Positions 37,901 through 46,216 of a stretch of DNA of 64,000 nucleotides are shown here, piece by piece (the first letter of the stretch is position 1; each line of letters starts with the position of its first letter). The position numbers and the translations under genes were made by a program. The notes under the pieces were generated by a model that was not told where the DNA came from, did no database searches, and saw nothing but the letters and a program-made list of their open reading frames with translations. Source of the DNA: Talpa occidentalis (lineage: Eukaryota; Chordata; Mammalia; Eulipotyphla; Talpidae); assembly GCF_014898055.3 (NCBI RefSeq), contig NW_023601433.1, positions 86,499,106-86,563,105 on the forward strand, given 5' to 3'.

Positions 37901-38148
37901 ATGTCAGCAGCAGTGGCACCGGAGGCATCACCCCGGGCCAGGCAGCTGCCATCGCCTCCACCACCATCATGGTCCCCTTTGGCCTGGTCTTCATCGTTTT
38001 TGCTGTCCACTTCTACCGCTCACTGGTCAGCCATAAGACGGACCGACAGTTCCAGGAGCTCAACGAGCTGGCCGAGTTCGCCCGCTTGCAGGACCAGCTG
38101 GACCACAGAGGGGACCACCCCCTGACGCCCGGCAGCCACTATGCCTAA
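25676..38148 (+). CDS. ORAI1: ORAI1, CRAC calcium channel pore subunit
   Basis: Two exons encode ORAI1, the plasma-membrane pore of the calcium-release-activated channel opened by STIM1 after ER calcium depletion. In exon order one sees the Pro/Arg-rich N-terminus, the STIM/pore-proximal helix ([17 protein letters not shown], with the position equivalent to human R91), TM1 with the selectivity glutamate (VAMVEVQL, human E106) and the loop acids DADHD. These are followed by TM2, TM3 ([12 protein letters not shown]), the glycosylated loop (NVS), TM4 and the STIM1-binding C-terminal coiled coil ([14 protein letters not shown]). From the internal start at 25852 the product is 241 residues against 238 in human beta form; the difference is three extra residues after NVSSSG. 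A one-base frame break between 25787 and 25794 separates the upstream long-form start (25676) from the rest. Confidence 0.95.
25852..25965 (+). CDS. ORAI1: ORAI1-beta start segment
   Basis: This 38-codon segment is the readable beginning of ORAI1 as the sequence stands. The ATG has GCGGCC upstream and A after it, a fair but not ideal context. In human, translation from this Met is known to give the shorter Orai1-beta form. A second Met (human M71) follows seven codons later. Confidence 0.9.
26900..27134 (-). mobile_element. tRNA-Glu-type SINE, subfamily A (copy 18)
   Basis: Target duplication AGCCTGAATTTT / AACCTGAATTTT. The B-box region is degraded and the head reads CCACTGGGAAGACCC, so this is one of the more diverged copies. 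Confidence 0.9.
29500..29690 (+). repeat. MIR relic
   Basis: In order: GACTCTGGAGCCAGACAACT, TTTACCACTTACAACTGAG, CCTCATCCGTGAAATGGGGG. Confidence 0.75.
30090..30230 (-). repeat. MIR relic
   Basis: Antisense MIR-like pattern with TTTAATCCTTAAAACAGCCC and GGTAGGAAAACAGAGGTCAC. Confidence 0.55.
30690..30890 (+). repeat. hAT-type DNA transposon relic
   Basis: The sequence holds TAGTAAATATCTTTGATTTT and, toward its end, AAACTTTATTTACAAAAACT followed by GGGCCAGTTTACCGACCCC. This is a common non-autonomous hAT element of mammals. A second copy lies at 47398-47607. Confidence 0.6.
31568..31840 (-). mobile_element. tRNA-Glu-type SINE, subfamily A (copy 19)
   Basis: Full length, tail complement interrupted (ATTTATTTTATTTATTTATT), head CCACCAGGGAGGCCCC. 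Confidence 0.92.
31841..33598. other. ORAI1 intronic stretch with one old repeat
   Basis: An ancient repeat lies at about 33285-33540 (AACAGAATACCACAGTGGGC; GGAGGCTGGAAGTCTGAGAC). No exon-like or RNA-like signal is seen in the remainder. Confidence 0.5.
33599..33867 (-). mobile_element. tRNA-Glu-type SINE, subfamily A (copy 20)
   Basis: Starts in a long T-run; target duplication TGCACACAGGCTGT / TGCACGCAGGCTTT. Confidence 0.93.
33975..34140 (-). repeat. MIR relic
   Basis: Antisense MIR-like core with GGCACAGAGAGGTTGAAAGA and GTTGTCCAAGGTCACCAGCA. Confidence 0.6.
34846..35104 (-). mobile_element. tRNA-Glu-type SINE, subfamily A (copy 21)
   Basis: Target duplication CTCACCAGATTTT on both sides. 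Full length. Confidence 0.94.
35164..35438 (-). mobile_element. tRNA-Glu-type SINE, subfamily A (copy 22)
   Basis: Long target duplication ACCCTTTGACCTTAATCTT / ACCCTTTGATCTTAATCTT. Full length. Confidence 0.94.
35505..35716 (-). mobile_element. tRNA-Glu-type SINE, subfamily A, diverged (copy 23)
   Basis: Tail is lost and several internal segments are missing; the head reads CCACCAGGAGTCCCCC. It appears older than its neighbours. Confidence 0.85.
35880..36050 (-). repeat. MIR relic
   Basis: Antisense MIR: TATTATTATTCCCGTTTTAC, then GACAAGGACAAGGAGACCCA. Confidence 0.7.
36850..37045 (-). repeat. MIR relic
   Basis: Antisense MIR: CCCTGTTTTACAAATAAGAA, then CCCAAGGACACACAGCTAGC and CTGGGGTTCAGTCCAGG. 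Confidence 0.75.
37157..37420 (-). mobile_element. tRNA-Glu-type SINE, subfamily A (copy 24)
   Basis: Target duplication CCAGGTGACTGGCCTGGGG / CCAGGTGACCGGTCTGGGG. It ends only about 117 bp before the ORAI1 exon 2 acceptor, so its T-rich side lies in the 3' part of the intron. Confidence 0.94.
37537..38148 (+). CDS. ORAI1: ORAI1 exon 2
   Basis: The acceptor CCCCCCAG ends at 37536 and the exon begins GTGGCCATGGTGGAG (VAMVE), placing the pore glutamate five codons in. It codes 203 residues and ends with the TAA at 38146-38148 after [10 protein letters not shown], identical to the human C-terminus as I recall it. The TM3-TM4 outer loop keeps the glycosylation sequon NVS, followed by SSGTGG where human has TSG. 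The open frame continues upstream into the intron and SINE copy 24, but without an ATG. Confidence 0.96.
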   Translation: MAMVEVQLDADHDYPPGLLIAFSACTTVLVAVHLFALMISTCILPNIEAVSNVHNLNSVKESPHERMHRHIELAWAFSTVIGTLLFLAEVVLLCWVKFLPLKKQPGQPRPTSKPVAGGAVANVSSSGTGGITPGQAAAIASTTIMVPFGLVFIVFAVHFYRSLVSHKTDRQFQELNELAEFARLQDQLDHRGDHPLTPGSHYA

Positions 38149-38640
38149 GCCCACCCCGACCTGGGCCTTCCAGAGCTTTGGCCTTAACCGCCCTTCCCCA
38201 TGACCTGGTCCTGCCCCGGCCTCGAAGACAGCCTGTGCAGGGGCTGGGCTTCCGTCAGGGGGCAGTGAGTGGAGGGAAGCGGCTTTTTTTTTTAAAAGAG
38301 AAATTAACTGCACTTTGAAACTTTCCTCTAGGAGAGTAAGCACTTCCTGTTCTTCCGCCCCAGGCAAGCCTCCTGTTTGGGGGCTGCCGGTGGGAGCCAG
38401 AGTGGGGACAGAGACTCCATTGTCCCTTCTCCCCGTGCCAGTGCCACCGGGTGCTTCCTGTCCTGTCTGTCTTGACCCCTCGCCCCCATTCAGCATCGAG
38501 TGTGTGCGTGCACAAATACACTCATAAGGGACACCCCCTCTTGTGTATGTTTGTGGAGTCGGGGCTTCCTAGTATTATTTCTCCTGGTGTCTGTTCTCAT
38601 TTTGAGAAATTTCAAACCTACAAAAAAGTTGCATGAAGGA
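38149..38640 (+). other. ORAI1: ORAI1 3' UTR (end not fixed)
   Basis: Sequence downstream of the stop is GC-rich and then becomes an old L1-like relic from about 38595. No canonical AATAAA is seen before SINE copy 25 at 38638, whose tail supplies AATAAA near 38888. The true cleavage site cannot be told from sequence. Confidence 0.6.
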
Positions 38641-38905
38641 CCTCCCTGGTGGCGCAAGGGGTTGAGCACAGTGCTGTGGGGCAGTCCGCAGCCTCTGCAG
38701 CGCGAGTTTGATTCCCAGCCGGCCAGGGAGCAGCCTACATGATGCAGGAGACCTCTCCTGTCTCCCCGCTGCTCCCCTCAGCAGTGTATTTCAGTCAGTC
38801 TGCCTGTTCTGTTCCCCACTCTGTCTCTGGTGGATTCTGTCACCCTCACACACCTCTGGCCTGTACCCCAGCTCTTGTATGCATGGATAAATAAATCTTA
38901 AAAAA
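38638..38905 (+). mobile_element. tRNA-Glu-type SINE, subfamily A (copy 25)
   Basis: Head reads GGACCTCCCTGGTGGCGCAA. It sits about 490 bp after the ORAI1 stop codon in sense orientation, with tail ATAAATAAATCTTAAAAAAG. The target AAAAGTTGCATGAA is shared with copy 26. Confidence 0.93.
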
Positions 38906-38916
38906 GGAAAGTTGCA

Positions 38917-39178
38917 GGCCTCCCCCCAGTGGCGCAGCGGTTGAGTGCTGGGCTGCAATGCTGCCCGCAGCCTCTGCAGCGCCGGTTCGATCCCCGGCCA
39001 CCGCAAGGGTCCCACATGGCGCACAGACCTCTCCTGCCGCCCGCTGCTCCCCTGAGCAGTGTATTTTGTCGGACTGTCTGTTCTGTTCCCTGCTCTGGCT
39101 CTGGTGAATCCTCTCACCCTCCCATGCTTCTGACTATACCCAGTGCTTGTGTAAATAAATAAATCTTTAAAAAAAAAA
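38917..39178 (+). mobile_element. tRNA-Glu-type SINE, subfamily B (copy 26)
   Basis: Begins GGCCTCCCCCCAGTGGCGCA directly after AAAGTTGCA and ends in a poly(A) followed by GTTGCATGAA. It used the same target as copy 25. Confidence 0.93.
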
Positions 39179-39240
39179 AGTTGCATGAACAGTAACTGAA
39201 GTAGACCGCCCGTTCTTGTGACTTGCAGTAGTTTTGTCCT

Positions 39241-40190
39241 GTCAAGTCACATGGACACCATGCTGGCAGTAATGGAACCCCGGGACTGAGATAGGGAGCC
39301 AGGGCCCCAGGAGCCTGCAGTCTCGGGGTTCTCATCAACCTGTTAACATGGATGCTTAGTTTATGTGTTTCTGTTTAAAGACAGCTTACTTAATGTATGT
39401 GGTTCACTCGTCAGCATTGAACTCATGACCCTGTCACTCAGGTCTGAGCATAGTTTACCTAACGCTTTCTCTAACACCCCTCCCATCAGTCCTGGGGCGC
39501 GCAACACTGCCTCACGCAACCCCTGGGGACCCTTTCAAACAGGGAAATTACCAACATCAGCACAAAAATGTGAAAAACATGGCCCTAAATGGCCCTCAGT
39601 TATGGTGTGAGAGCTCAAACAAGATGGCGGGATCACCTTGTCGGAACTCAGTAGGTAGGCAGATGGGCACACTCTGAAACTGAATAGTGAGATCCTTAAA
39701 ACATCAACAACCCCCCCACCACCACCCCGAGCCATAAGCGCTTGCAGAGGCAGGATTGGGCACAGTGCAGGTTGTCTGTTCCAGCAGACGGGGTAAAGGA
39801 GGAAAGAGTCCTGGAGCCCTCAGTGGCTTTTGCAGGCTTTTATTGGGATTTACCAGGCACACAGCAGGTAGGGGTGCTGGGGGGCCGGGAGGCTGGCAGG
39901 CCTCCCAGGCCCCAGCAAGTCTTCACTCTGGGCTCTCCGGCATTCTGTCATGGTTCTGCTTCTGCTTCTCTGCTTCTGCTGGCGTCCCCGTGATGCCGCC
40001 CTTCAAAAGACCAGTCTCAGCCCAGGTGAATCCCATCTACCTATGCCCACACCCTACTCTAGATGTCTGCCATCAGGCATGCATTCAGGACCACGGGGTT
40101 CCCTCATCTATCCTAATGGCAGGAGGGCAGAAAAGCCTGATACTTTTACCTTACCCTACAGCGCTCATTGCAGATCTCATCCTTCATACC
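39241..40190. other. Intergenic stretch between ORAI1 and MORN3
   Basis: I see no gene or young repeat here; a C/A-rich tract lies near 39705-39726. Confidence 0.5.
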
Positions 40191-40479
40191 TAAGCAGTTT
40201 CTCCTCAAACGATCCACGTTCCCCTCCATAACTACAATTCATCAGGAAATCTGATGCAATACTCCTCTCTAATTACAGAGTTCGTGATCACTTTCCCCGT
40301 GTCCCGAACACATGCTTTCCAGCAGATTTTTTTCCCACCCAGGATCACACATTGCATTGTTTGGTCTCTTCAGTTGCCTCTCATTAGAATGACTTTGTCT
40401 TTTGTAACATTGACATTATTGAAGAGTCCAGGTCTGTGGTTTTGTAGAATACCCCCTAAGTTTGGTTTCTCTGATATAT

Positions 40480-40748
40480 TTTTTAAAGATTTATTTATTT
40501 ATTTATACAGGAACCGGGGTACAGGCCAGATGCACAGGAGGGTGAGAGGATTCACCAGAGACAGAGCGAGGAACAGGACAGGCAGACTGACGAAATACAC
40601 TGCTGAGGGGAGCAGCGGGCGAGACAGGAGAGGTCTGCTGTGCCGTGTGGGACCCTCGCCAGCCAGCCAGGATTGAACAGGCACTGCAGAGGCTGCAGAC
40701 AGCCTCAGAGCGCTGCGCACAGCCACCTGCGCTACCAGGGAAGGCCCA
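40480..40748 (-). mobile_element. tRNA-Glu-type SINE, subfamily C (copy 27)
   Basis: Target duplication TTTCTCTGATATAT at 40466-40479 and 40750-40763. Full length. Confidence 0.94.
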
Positions 40749-40789
40749 GTTTCTCTGATATATATTTTTTTATTTTTATTTTTATTTTT

Positions 40790-41101
40790 TTTAAAGATTT
40801 TTTTTATTTGTTTGTTTATGTATTTACTTACTTATTTTTTTATTTTTTTATTTATACAAGCACTGGGTACAGTCAGAAGCGCGGGAGGGTGAGAGAATTC
40901 ACCAGAGCCAGAGCAGGGAGCAGAGCAGGCAGAAGGACCGAAGGACACTGCTGAGGGGAGCAGCGGGCGGCAGAAGAGGTCTGTGCGCCATGTGGGACCC
41001 TCCTCCGGTGGCCGGGGAGCAGCCGGGATCGAACCGGCGCCGCAGAGGCTGCGGGCAGCTTCGCAACCCAGCGCTCAACCGCTGCGCCACTGGGGAGGCC
41101 C
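40790..41101 (-). mobile_element. tRNA-Glu-type SINE, subfamily B (copy 28)
   Basis: Follows a long T/A-rich stretch; head complement CCACTGGGGAGGCCCC. It abuts copy 29 with no unique sequence between. Confidence 0.92.
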
Positions 41102-41386
41102 CTTTTTTTTTTTTTTAAGATTTATTTATTTTTATTTATACAAACACTGGGTACAGTCAGAAGCGCGGGAGGGTGAGAGAATTCACCAGAGCCAGAGCAG
41201 GGAGCAGAGCAAGCAGAAGGACCGAAGTACACTGCTGAGGGGAGCAGCGGGCGGCAGGAGAGGTCTGCGCGCCATGTGGGACCCTCCTCCGGTGGCCGGG
41301 GAGCAGCCGGGGATCGAACCGGCGCTGCCGAGGCTGTGGGCAGCTTCGCAACCCCGTGCTCAACCGCTGCGCCACCGGGGAGGCCC
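41102..41386 (-). mobile_element. tRNA-Glu-type SINE, subfamily B (copy 29)
   Basis: Ends at GGAGGCCC followed by TTCTCTGATAT (41387-41397), the third copy of the target sequence of copy 27. Confidence 0.93.
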
Positions 41387-42151
41387 TTCTCTGATATTTT
41401 TTCATTATTACAATCAGGTGGTTGTGCATTTTGGCAGGAATATTTATCTCTGTTTTGTAGATGGCAACAGGCATGCCCATGGGTTAAGTAATTGGCCAGA
41501 ATTTGAACCTAGAAAGTCTGGATTAGAGCCTGGGCACTCACCAAAACTTACGTGGGCGCTGATTCTCACTTTGGTTAAGTAATCGGAAGATCCAGCAGCA
41601 ATAGTACTGGGTCCATCTTCTAGCAGAACAACAGTGAACATGAGTTGCCCCACCTGCTCGCTCCCTGGGGATATATATTTGCCACAGGCCCCACCACTCC
41701 CTCTTGTATTACACCAACCAACTTCATCTGTTACTTGCAGGCTGGCTGCCAATTCTGCCAATTCTGTCCCAGAAACTCATTTTAGAAAGTGGTTTTATAC
41801 AGCGCTCTGGCTCAAGTGAACATTGCTGGAGAAATTGTGACCCTAAGACCTTATCCTGAACAGACTTGGCTAAAGCCAACAGCAGCACCTTTTCCTTGTT
41901 GCACATTCTTGCCTCCATCCTGTTTCACAGACCCCAGGACCCACCCATTCCCTGTGTCTGAGTGACCCTCTGGGACAGAATAGAACTGGGTAAGGTTTCC
42001 CCACGACCACCACCGCCAAGCCCTTCAGTACAGCCCAGAGAGTTGAACATGACCCATGCTTTTCTCTAAGATACCCACCTCCTTGCTCTCAGAGACCTGG
42101 GATCCAGCTGGAGTAATTCCTGGGCTGTGACTTATGAACCTTGCTTTTTCC

Positions 42152-42678
42152 TTTTTTTAAGATTTATGCATATGGGGCCTCCCCGGTGGTGCAGTGGTTG
42201 AGCCCTGGGTTGCGAAGCTGCCCGCAGCCCCTGCAGAACCAGTTCGATCCCCGGCCGCCGGGCGAGGGTCCCACATGGCACGCAGACCTCTCCTGCCGCC
42301 CGCTGCTCCCCTCAGCAGTGTCCTTCGGTCCTTCTGCCTGCTCTGCTCCCTGCTCTGGCTCTGGTGAATTCTCTCACCCTCCCGCGCTTCTGACTGTACC
42401 CAGTGCTTGTATAAATAAATAAATCTTTAAAAAAAAAAATTATGCATACAAGAACTGGGGTGTAGACCAGAGGCACAGGGGGGTGAGAAGATTCACTAGA
42501 GACAAAGGGGAGCTGAACTGGTGTATCTACTGAAATACATTGCTGAGGGGAGCAGTGGGGAGACAGGAGAGGTCTGCCTAGCCACGTGGTTCAGCTCCCT
42601 GACGGGGATCGAACTCGCGTGCGGTGCCTGGCAATAGCTTAATAGTGCTGAGATTTTACCCTGTGCCACCAGGGAGGC
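42152..42678 (-). mobile_element. tRNA-Glu-type SINE, subfamily A, interrupted (copy 31)
   Basis: Its tail (AAGATTTATGCATAT) is split from the body (TTATGCATACAAGAACTGGG, from 42441) by insertion of copy 30. Confidence 0.92.
42176..42440 (+). mobile_element. tRNA-Glu-type SINE, subfamily B (copy 30)
   Basis: Inserted into the tail of copy 31 in the opposite orientation, duplicating TTATGCATA. Full length with AATAAATAAATCTTT tail. Confidence 0.93.
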
Positions 42679-42694
42679 TACGTGAGGCTTTCTT

Positions 42695-43060
42695 TTTTTT
42701 TTTTTTTTTTAAAGTGATCATTTATTTTCTTTAAGTATTGGTAAGAATGGATAAATTTAAACATATTTGGTGTTTTACAGTCAATTGCAATTCTTTTTTT
42801 TTTTTTTTTTTTAAGATTTATTTATACAAGCACTGGGTACAGTCAGAAGTGTGGGAGGGTGAGAGAATTCACCAGAGCCAGAGCAGGGAGCAGAACAGAC
42901 AGACTGACGAAACACACTGCTGAGGGGAGCAGCGGGCGGCAGGAGAGGTCTGCGCGCCATGTGGGACCCTCACCCGGTGGCCGGGGATCGAACCAGCGCT
43001 GCAGAGGCTGCGGGCAGCTTCACAACCCAGCACTCAACTGCTGCGCCACCAGGGAGGCCC
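42695..43060 (-). mobile_element. tRNA-Glu-type SINE, subfamily B, with 3' transduced flank (copy 32)
   Basis: A 16-nt target duplication TACGTGAGGCTTTCTT (42679-42694 and 43061-43076) encloses, on the minus strand, a full-length SINE (43060 to about 42813), its poly(A) (42812-42794), an 83-nt non-SINE segment (42793-42711) and a second poly(A) (42710-42695). The non-SINE segment ends with AATAAA (42726-42721) ten bases before the second poly(A). The whole composite moved as one RNA. Confidence 0.85.
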
Positions 43061-43167
43061 TACGTGAGGCTTTCTTACCTGAACTCAAGAGTCACCAGAT
43101 TGGCTTGTTAAATGCCGATTTCCCAACCCGGGATTCTAGTTCAAGTTGACTTTATCTCTGGAATCTT

Positions 43168-43372
43168 TTTTTTTTTTTCTTTTTTTAAAAAAAGATTTAT
43201 TTATTTACGAATACAGGAACTGGGGTACAGGCCAGAGGTGTGGGAGGTGAGAGGATTCACCACAGACAGTGGGAAACAGAACAGGCTGATTGACTGAAAT
43301 AAGCTGCTGAGAGGAGCAGCGGGGAGACAGGAGAGGTCTGCTGCGCTGTGTGGGTCGCGCCATCAGGGAGGC
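43168..43372 (-). mobile_element. tRNA-Glu-type SINE, subfamily A, internally deleted (copy 33)
   Basis: The B-box part is missing: CTGTGTGGGTCGC joins GCCATCAGGGAGGCCC. It is flanked by CTGGAATC and CTAGAATC. Confidence 0.9.
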
Positions 43373-43381
43373 CCTAGAATC

Positions 43382-43662
43382 CTTTTTTTTTTTTTTTTAA
43401 AGATTTTTTTTTTGTTTTTATACAAGAACCGGTGTACAGGCCAGAAGCGCAGGAGGGTGAGAGGATTCACCAGAGACAGAGTAGGGAACAGAACAGGCAG
43501 ACTGATAAAATACACTGCTGAGGGGAGCAGTGGGCGAGGCAGGAGAGGTCTGCTTTGCCATGTGGGACCCTCGCCGGCCAGCCGGGATTGAACCCGCGTT
43601 GCAGAGGCTGGGGACAGCTTCACAGTGGGGCGTTCAACCACCTGCACCACCAGGGAGGCCCC
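43382..43662 (-). mobile_element. tRNA-Glu-type SINE, subfamily C (copy 34)
   Basis: Full length, lying between AGAATCCTTTTT and TGGAATCTTTTT. Confidence 0.93.
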
Positions 43663-43671
43663 CTGGAATCT

Positions 43672-43961
43672 TTTTTTATTTTTTTTAAGATTTATTTATT
43701 TATTTATTTATGCAAAGGACTGGGTACAGTCAGAAGCGCGGGAGGGTGAGAGAATTCACCAGAGCCAGAGCGGGGAGCAGAGCAGGCAGAAGGACTGAAG
43801 TACACTGCTGAGGGGAGCAGCAGGCGGCAGGAGAGGTCTACGCGCCATGTGGGACCCTCCTCCGGTGGCCGGGGAGCAGCCGGGGATTGAGCCGGCGCTG
43901 CAGAGGCTGCGGGCAGCTTTGGAACCCAGCGCTCAACCGCTGCGCCACCAGGGGAGGCCCT
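43672..43961 (-). mobile_element. tRNA-Glu-type SINE, subfamily B (copy 35)
   Basis: Full length, lying between two copies of CCTGGAATCTTTTTTT. Head complement CCACCAGGGGAGGCCC. Confidence 0.93.
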
Positions 43962-45540
43962 GGAATCTTTTTTTAAACAAGCACTCCAGGTACATGCAAA
44001 CCCAGGCAACTAAGGGAACACAAGTTAACAATACAATCTCTTGAATTTCAGTTTTATTTATATTTTGAATACATAATATATTCACACAGTTCCAAATACA
44101 ACAGAAACGGTACTTAGTTGCCCCTCCCCCATCCCAGGTCCTCCTTATCCCCAGAGACAAGCACTGTTGCCAGTTTATTGTGTTCCCACCTTGAGAAATG
44201 TTGAACATAAACAAGCACACACCCGCAGCTTTTGCAGGAAAATTGTCCCCTAAACAGCTGCTTCCGGGCCTTAAGGGCAGATAGGCCTACGTAGAGGTAC
44301 AAGCGCCTGGTGACTTGTGAGCCTCGCTGAGCTGAACCCCAATTTCCTGCTCTAAACTGGCATTAGTTACAGCAGGACAGCTTGCAAGGTGGGGGGGGGG
44401 GGGGCGCTGTCAGCCCGGGGCCCTGCTGTGCATGCTTGCGTCACAGCGCAGGCAGGCTAGACTTCTGGCGTCATTGGTACGACAGGATCACATCTTGGGG
44501 TCAGGCCATCTGGCTAAGGGTTTAGCGGGGTGGGGGGAACCGCAACAGCAACAGTGAGCGCTTGTGGAATCCCTTGTGCCAGACCTTTGCTGGGACCTTG
44601 CAGGTGTCACTATTTCAGGGGCACCTGCCCTCAACACTGCTGACTTGGGGTGAATTGTCGCAGATGTTGGGTCTCCCCAGTCTTGACCCACTGCACGATA
44701 GTAGCCTCCGCCCTCCTTAGCCAGTTGTGACAACCAGAAAAGTCTCCAGGAGTTGCCTAATGCCCCCGAGCTAGAAAGGGTGGACCCACGCTTTCTTTTG
44801 CCTGCACAGTACCCCTGGTGGAAGTACCGTTGCTGTCCCATGTTACAGGTGAGGAAAACCAGGGAACAGAGAGGTCGAGTGACATCCCCGAGAACAGACA
44901 GCTACCAAATCGCCCCCAGGATTCACACCCAGCAGTCTGACAGCAGAGCTCCAGCGTCTACCATTATCAAAGAGGTACTTCTACCTGCGAGGTACTTCTA
45001 CCTCGCAGGAATGTTGTCTACATCAGATAGAGCCAAGGCCCTTCCCCAGTCCGGCTCACAATTTAACCTCAACACATGGTGTCCGCCATTACATCTGATC
45101 GCAAATCCGCAACCCCTGCCTCCATGAGAGCTCCCAAATTCATCTTACAGATGGGGAAACTGAGGTCATCTGCTCAGTCAGGGGTTCTTCCCTCTTCCCC
45201 CATTGCACACTAGAATCACCCTGGGATCTTTCTGAAGGCGCAGGCCTCACTTCGCCCAGATGAGGATCTGGGTGTGGGTCCCAGGTGTTCTTGGTTTTTA
45301 AAGCTCCCTCAGGATTCAGGGGTTGAGAACCTGGGTTGGGTTGAGTAGCCAGGTCAGGTTTTGACACCCAGTCCAGGTGGCCGGTGTGTAGACGAGGCGC
45401 CCCCTCTGGCATACCCCTTTCTCTCCAAGGTCAGTTCACCCAGTCCATGGGCATTCCTTCCATCTTCTCTGCTTGAAATCCCTCCGGATCCCCCACCCCC
45501 TCCCCCGGATCTGGCCCCACAGGCCCAGGCGAATGCCACC
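43962..45540. other. Intergenic stretch downstream of MORN3
   Basis: No gene. A 14-base G-run lies at 44391-44404. Old relics are a MIR at about 44825-44960 and a hAT element at 45178-45340. Confidence 0.55.
45178..45340 (-). repeat. MER5A-like hAT relic
   Basis: Contains TTGCACACTAGAATCACCCT, AGGCCTCACTTCGCCCAGAT and GTTTTTAAAGCTCCCTCAGG, closing with GGTTGAGAACCTGGG. The order fits MER5A-type elements. The strand is uncertain. Confidence 0.55.
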
Positions 45541-45549
45541 GGGTTCTCC

Positions 45550-45555
45550 TTTATT
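45550..45555 (-). promoter_or_regulatory. MORN3: Candidate MORN3 polyadenylation signal
   Basis: The minus strand reads AATAAA about 590 bp after the MORN3 stop codon. It is the first canonical signal found downstream of the gene. Confidence 0.5.
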
Positions 45556-46138
45556 CTCACACACTTGGAGTGGAGTCCTAGAATGATGGCGGTAACGAGG
45601 TCCCCAAGGCCATGGTGGGGAAAGCCACTGAAACCATATTGGCAAATGGGCCAGTACTGGAGGGTGATGTGCCCTCGGAGGGCACTGAGGGTGTGCCCGG
45701 AGTCGCTGCCACCACCAGCTGCTCTCGCGGGAGCCACACTGGTCTGAGCGGTTGGGTGAGTCCCATGACTCCTGATGCTTTGGGGCTCTCTCTGCTAGGG
45801 CTAGGGGCGGTGCTATACCGATACTCTCCTGGAAGCCCACATATACCCACACTCAGGAGGGGTTGGGGCTGGACAGCTGTCAAGGGCATCCAGGAAAGAA
45901 CGTGCCCCTGGCTCTGAGCCGGTGTTCCACCCATAAGCCCAGGTGCACATGGGCAGATTGGGCAGCTCTGGAACAAACTGGGAAGCGAGTTTTGAAAGGA
46001 CGAGAGCCAAGTGGACCAGCTGCGTGCTCCAGGAGGCAAGACTCCCCCTCTGCTACTGCCCTTGGCCAAAGGACTCCAGGGCTAGGAGCTGCCTTGACCA
46101 AGTCAGAGGGTGGCCGTGTGCCCGCCCCTCACCTGGCA

Positions 46139-46216
46139 TCAATCTCTTTCTTTCTCTGTCTTCTTAAACATGGCCATGGCTTCTTCCAGCACACCGTCAG
46201 GGTCCAGCAGTTTGAC
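46139..46216 (-). CDS. MORN3: MORN3 coding exon 5
   Basis: The 78-nt final coding segment starts GTCAAACTGCTGGACCC (VKLLDP) after CCTACAG. It ends KKTEKERD with TGA at 46141-46139; human ends a little earlier, at KTEEGD. Confidence 0.95.
   Translation of the reverse strand, partial: VKLLDPDGVLEEAMAMFKKTEKERD

Larger units (their letters stand above)
38595..39240 (+). repeat. Old L1-like relic carrying SINE copies 25 and 26
   Basis: The flanks TTTCAAACCTACAAAAAAGT and TTGCATGAACAGTAACTGAA resemble an ancient L1 3' segment. Divergence is high and the end is uncertain. Confidence 0.45.
40190..41465 (+). repeat. Old L1-like relic split by three SINEs
   Basis: The parts GGATCACACATTGCATTGTT and GTGGTTTTGTAGAATACCCC lie left of the SINE cluster, and GCATTTTGGCAGGAATATTT lies right of it. 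They read as one ancient L1-type segment interrupted at TTTCTCTGATAT. Confidence 0.5.

Noticed and set aside
44391..44500. G-run followed by GCTTGCGTCACAGCGCA as an enhancer or NRF2 site
   Set aside because: The sequence does not fit the antioxidant element consensus, and no other evidence supports a regulatory role.
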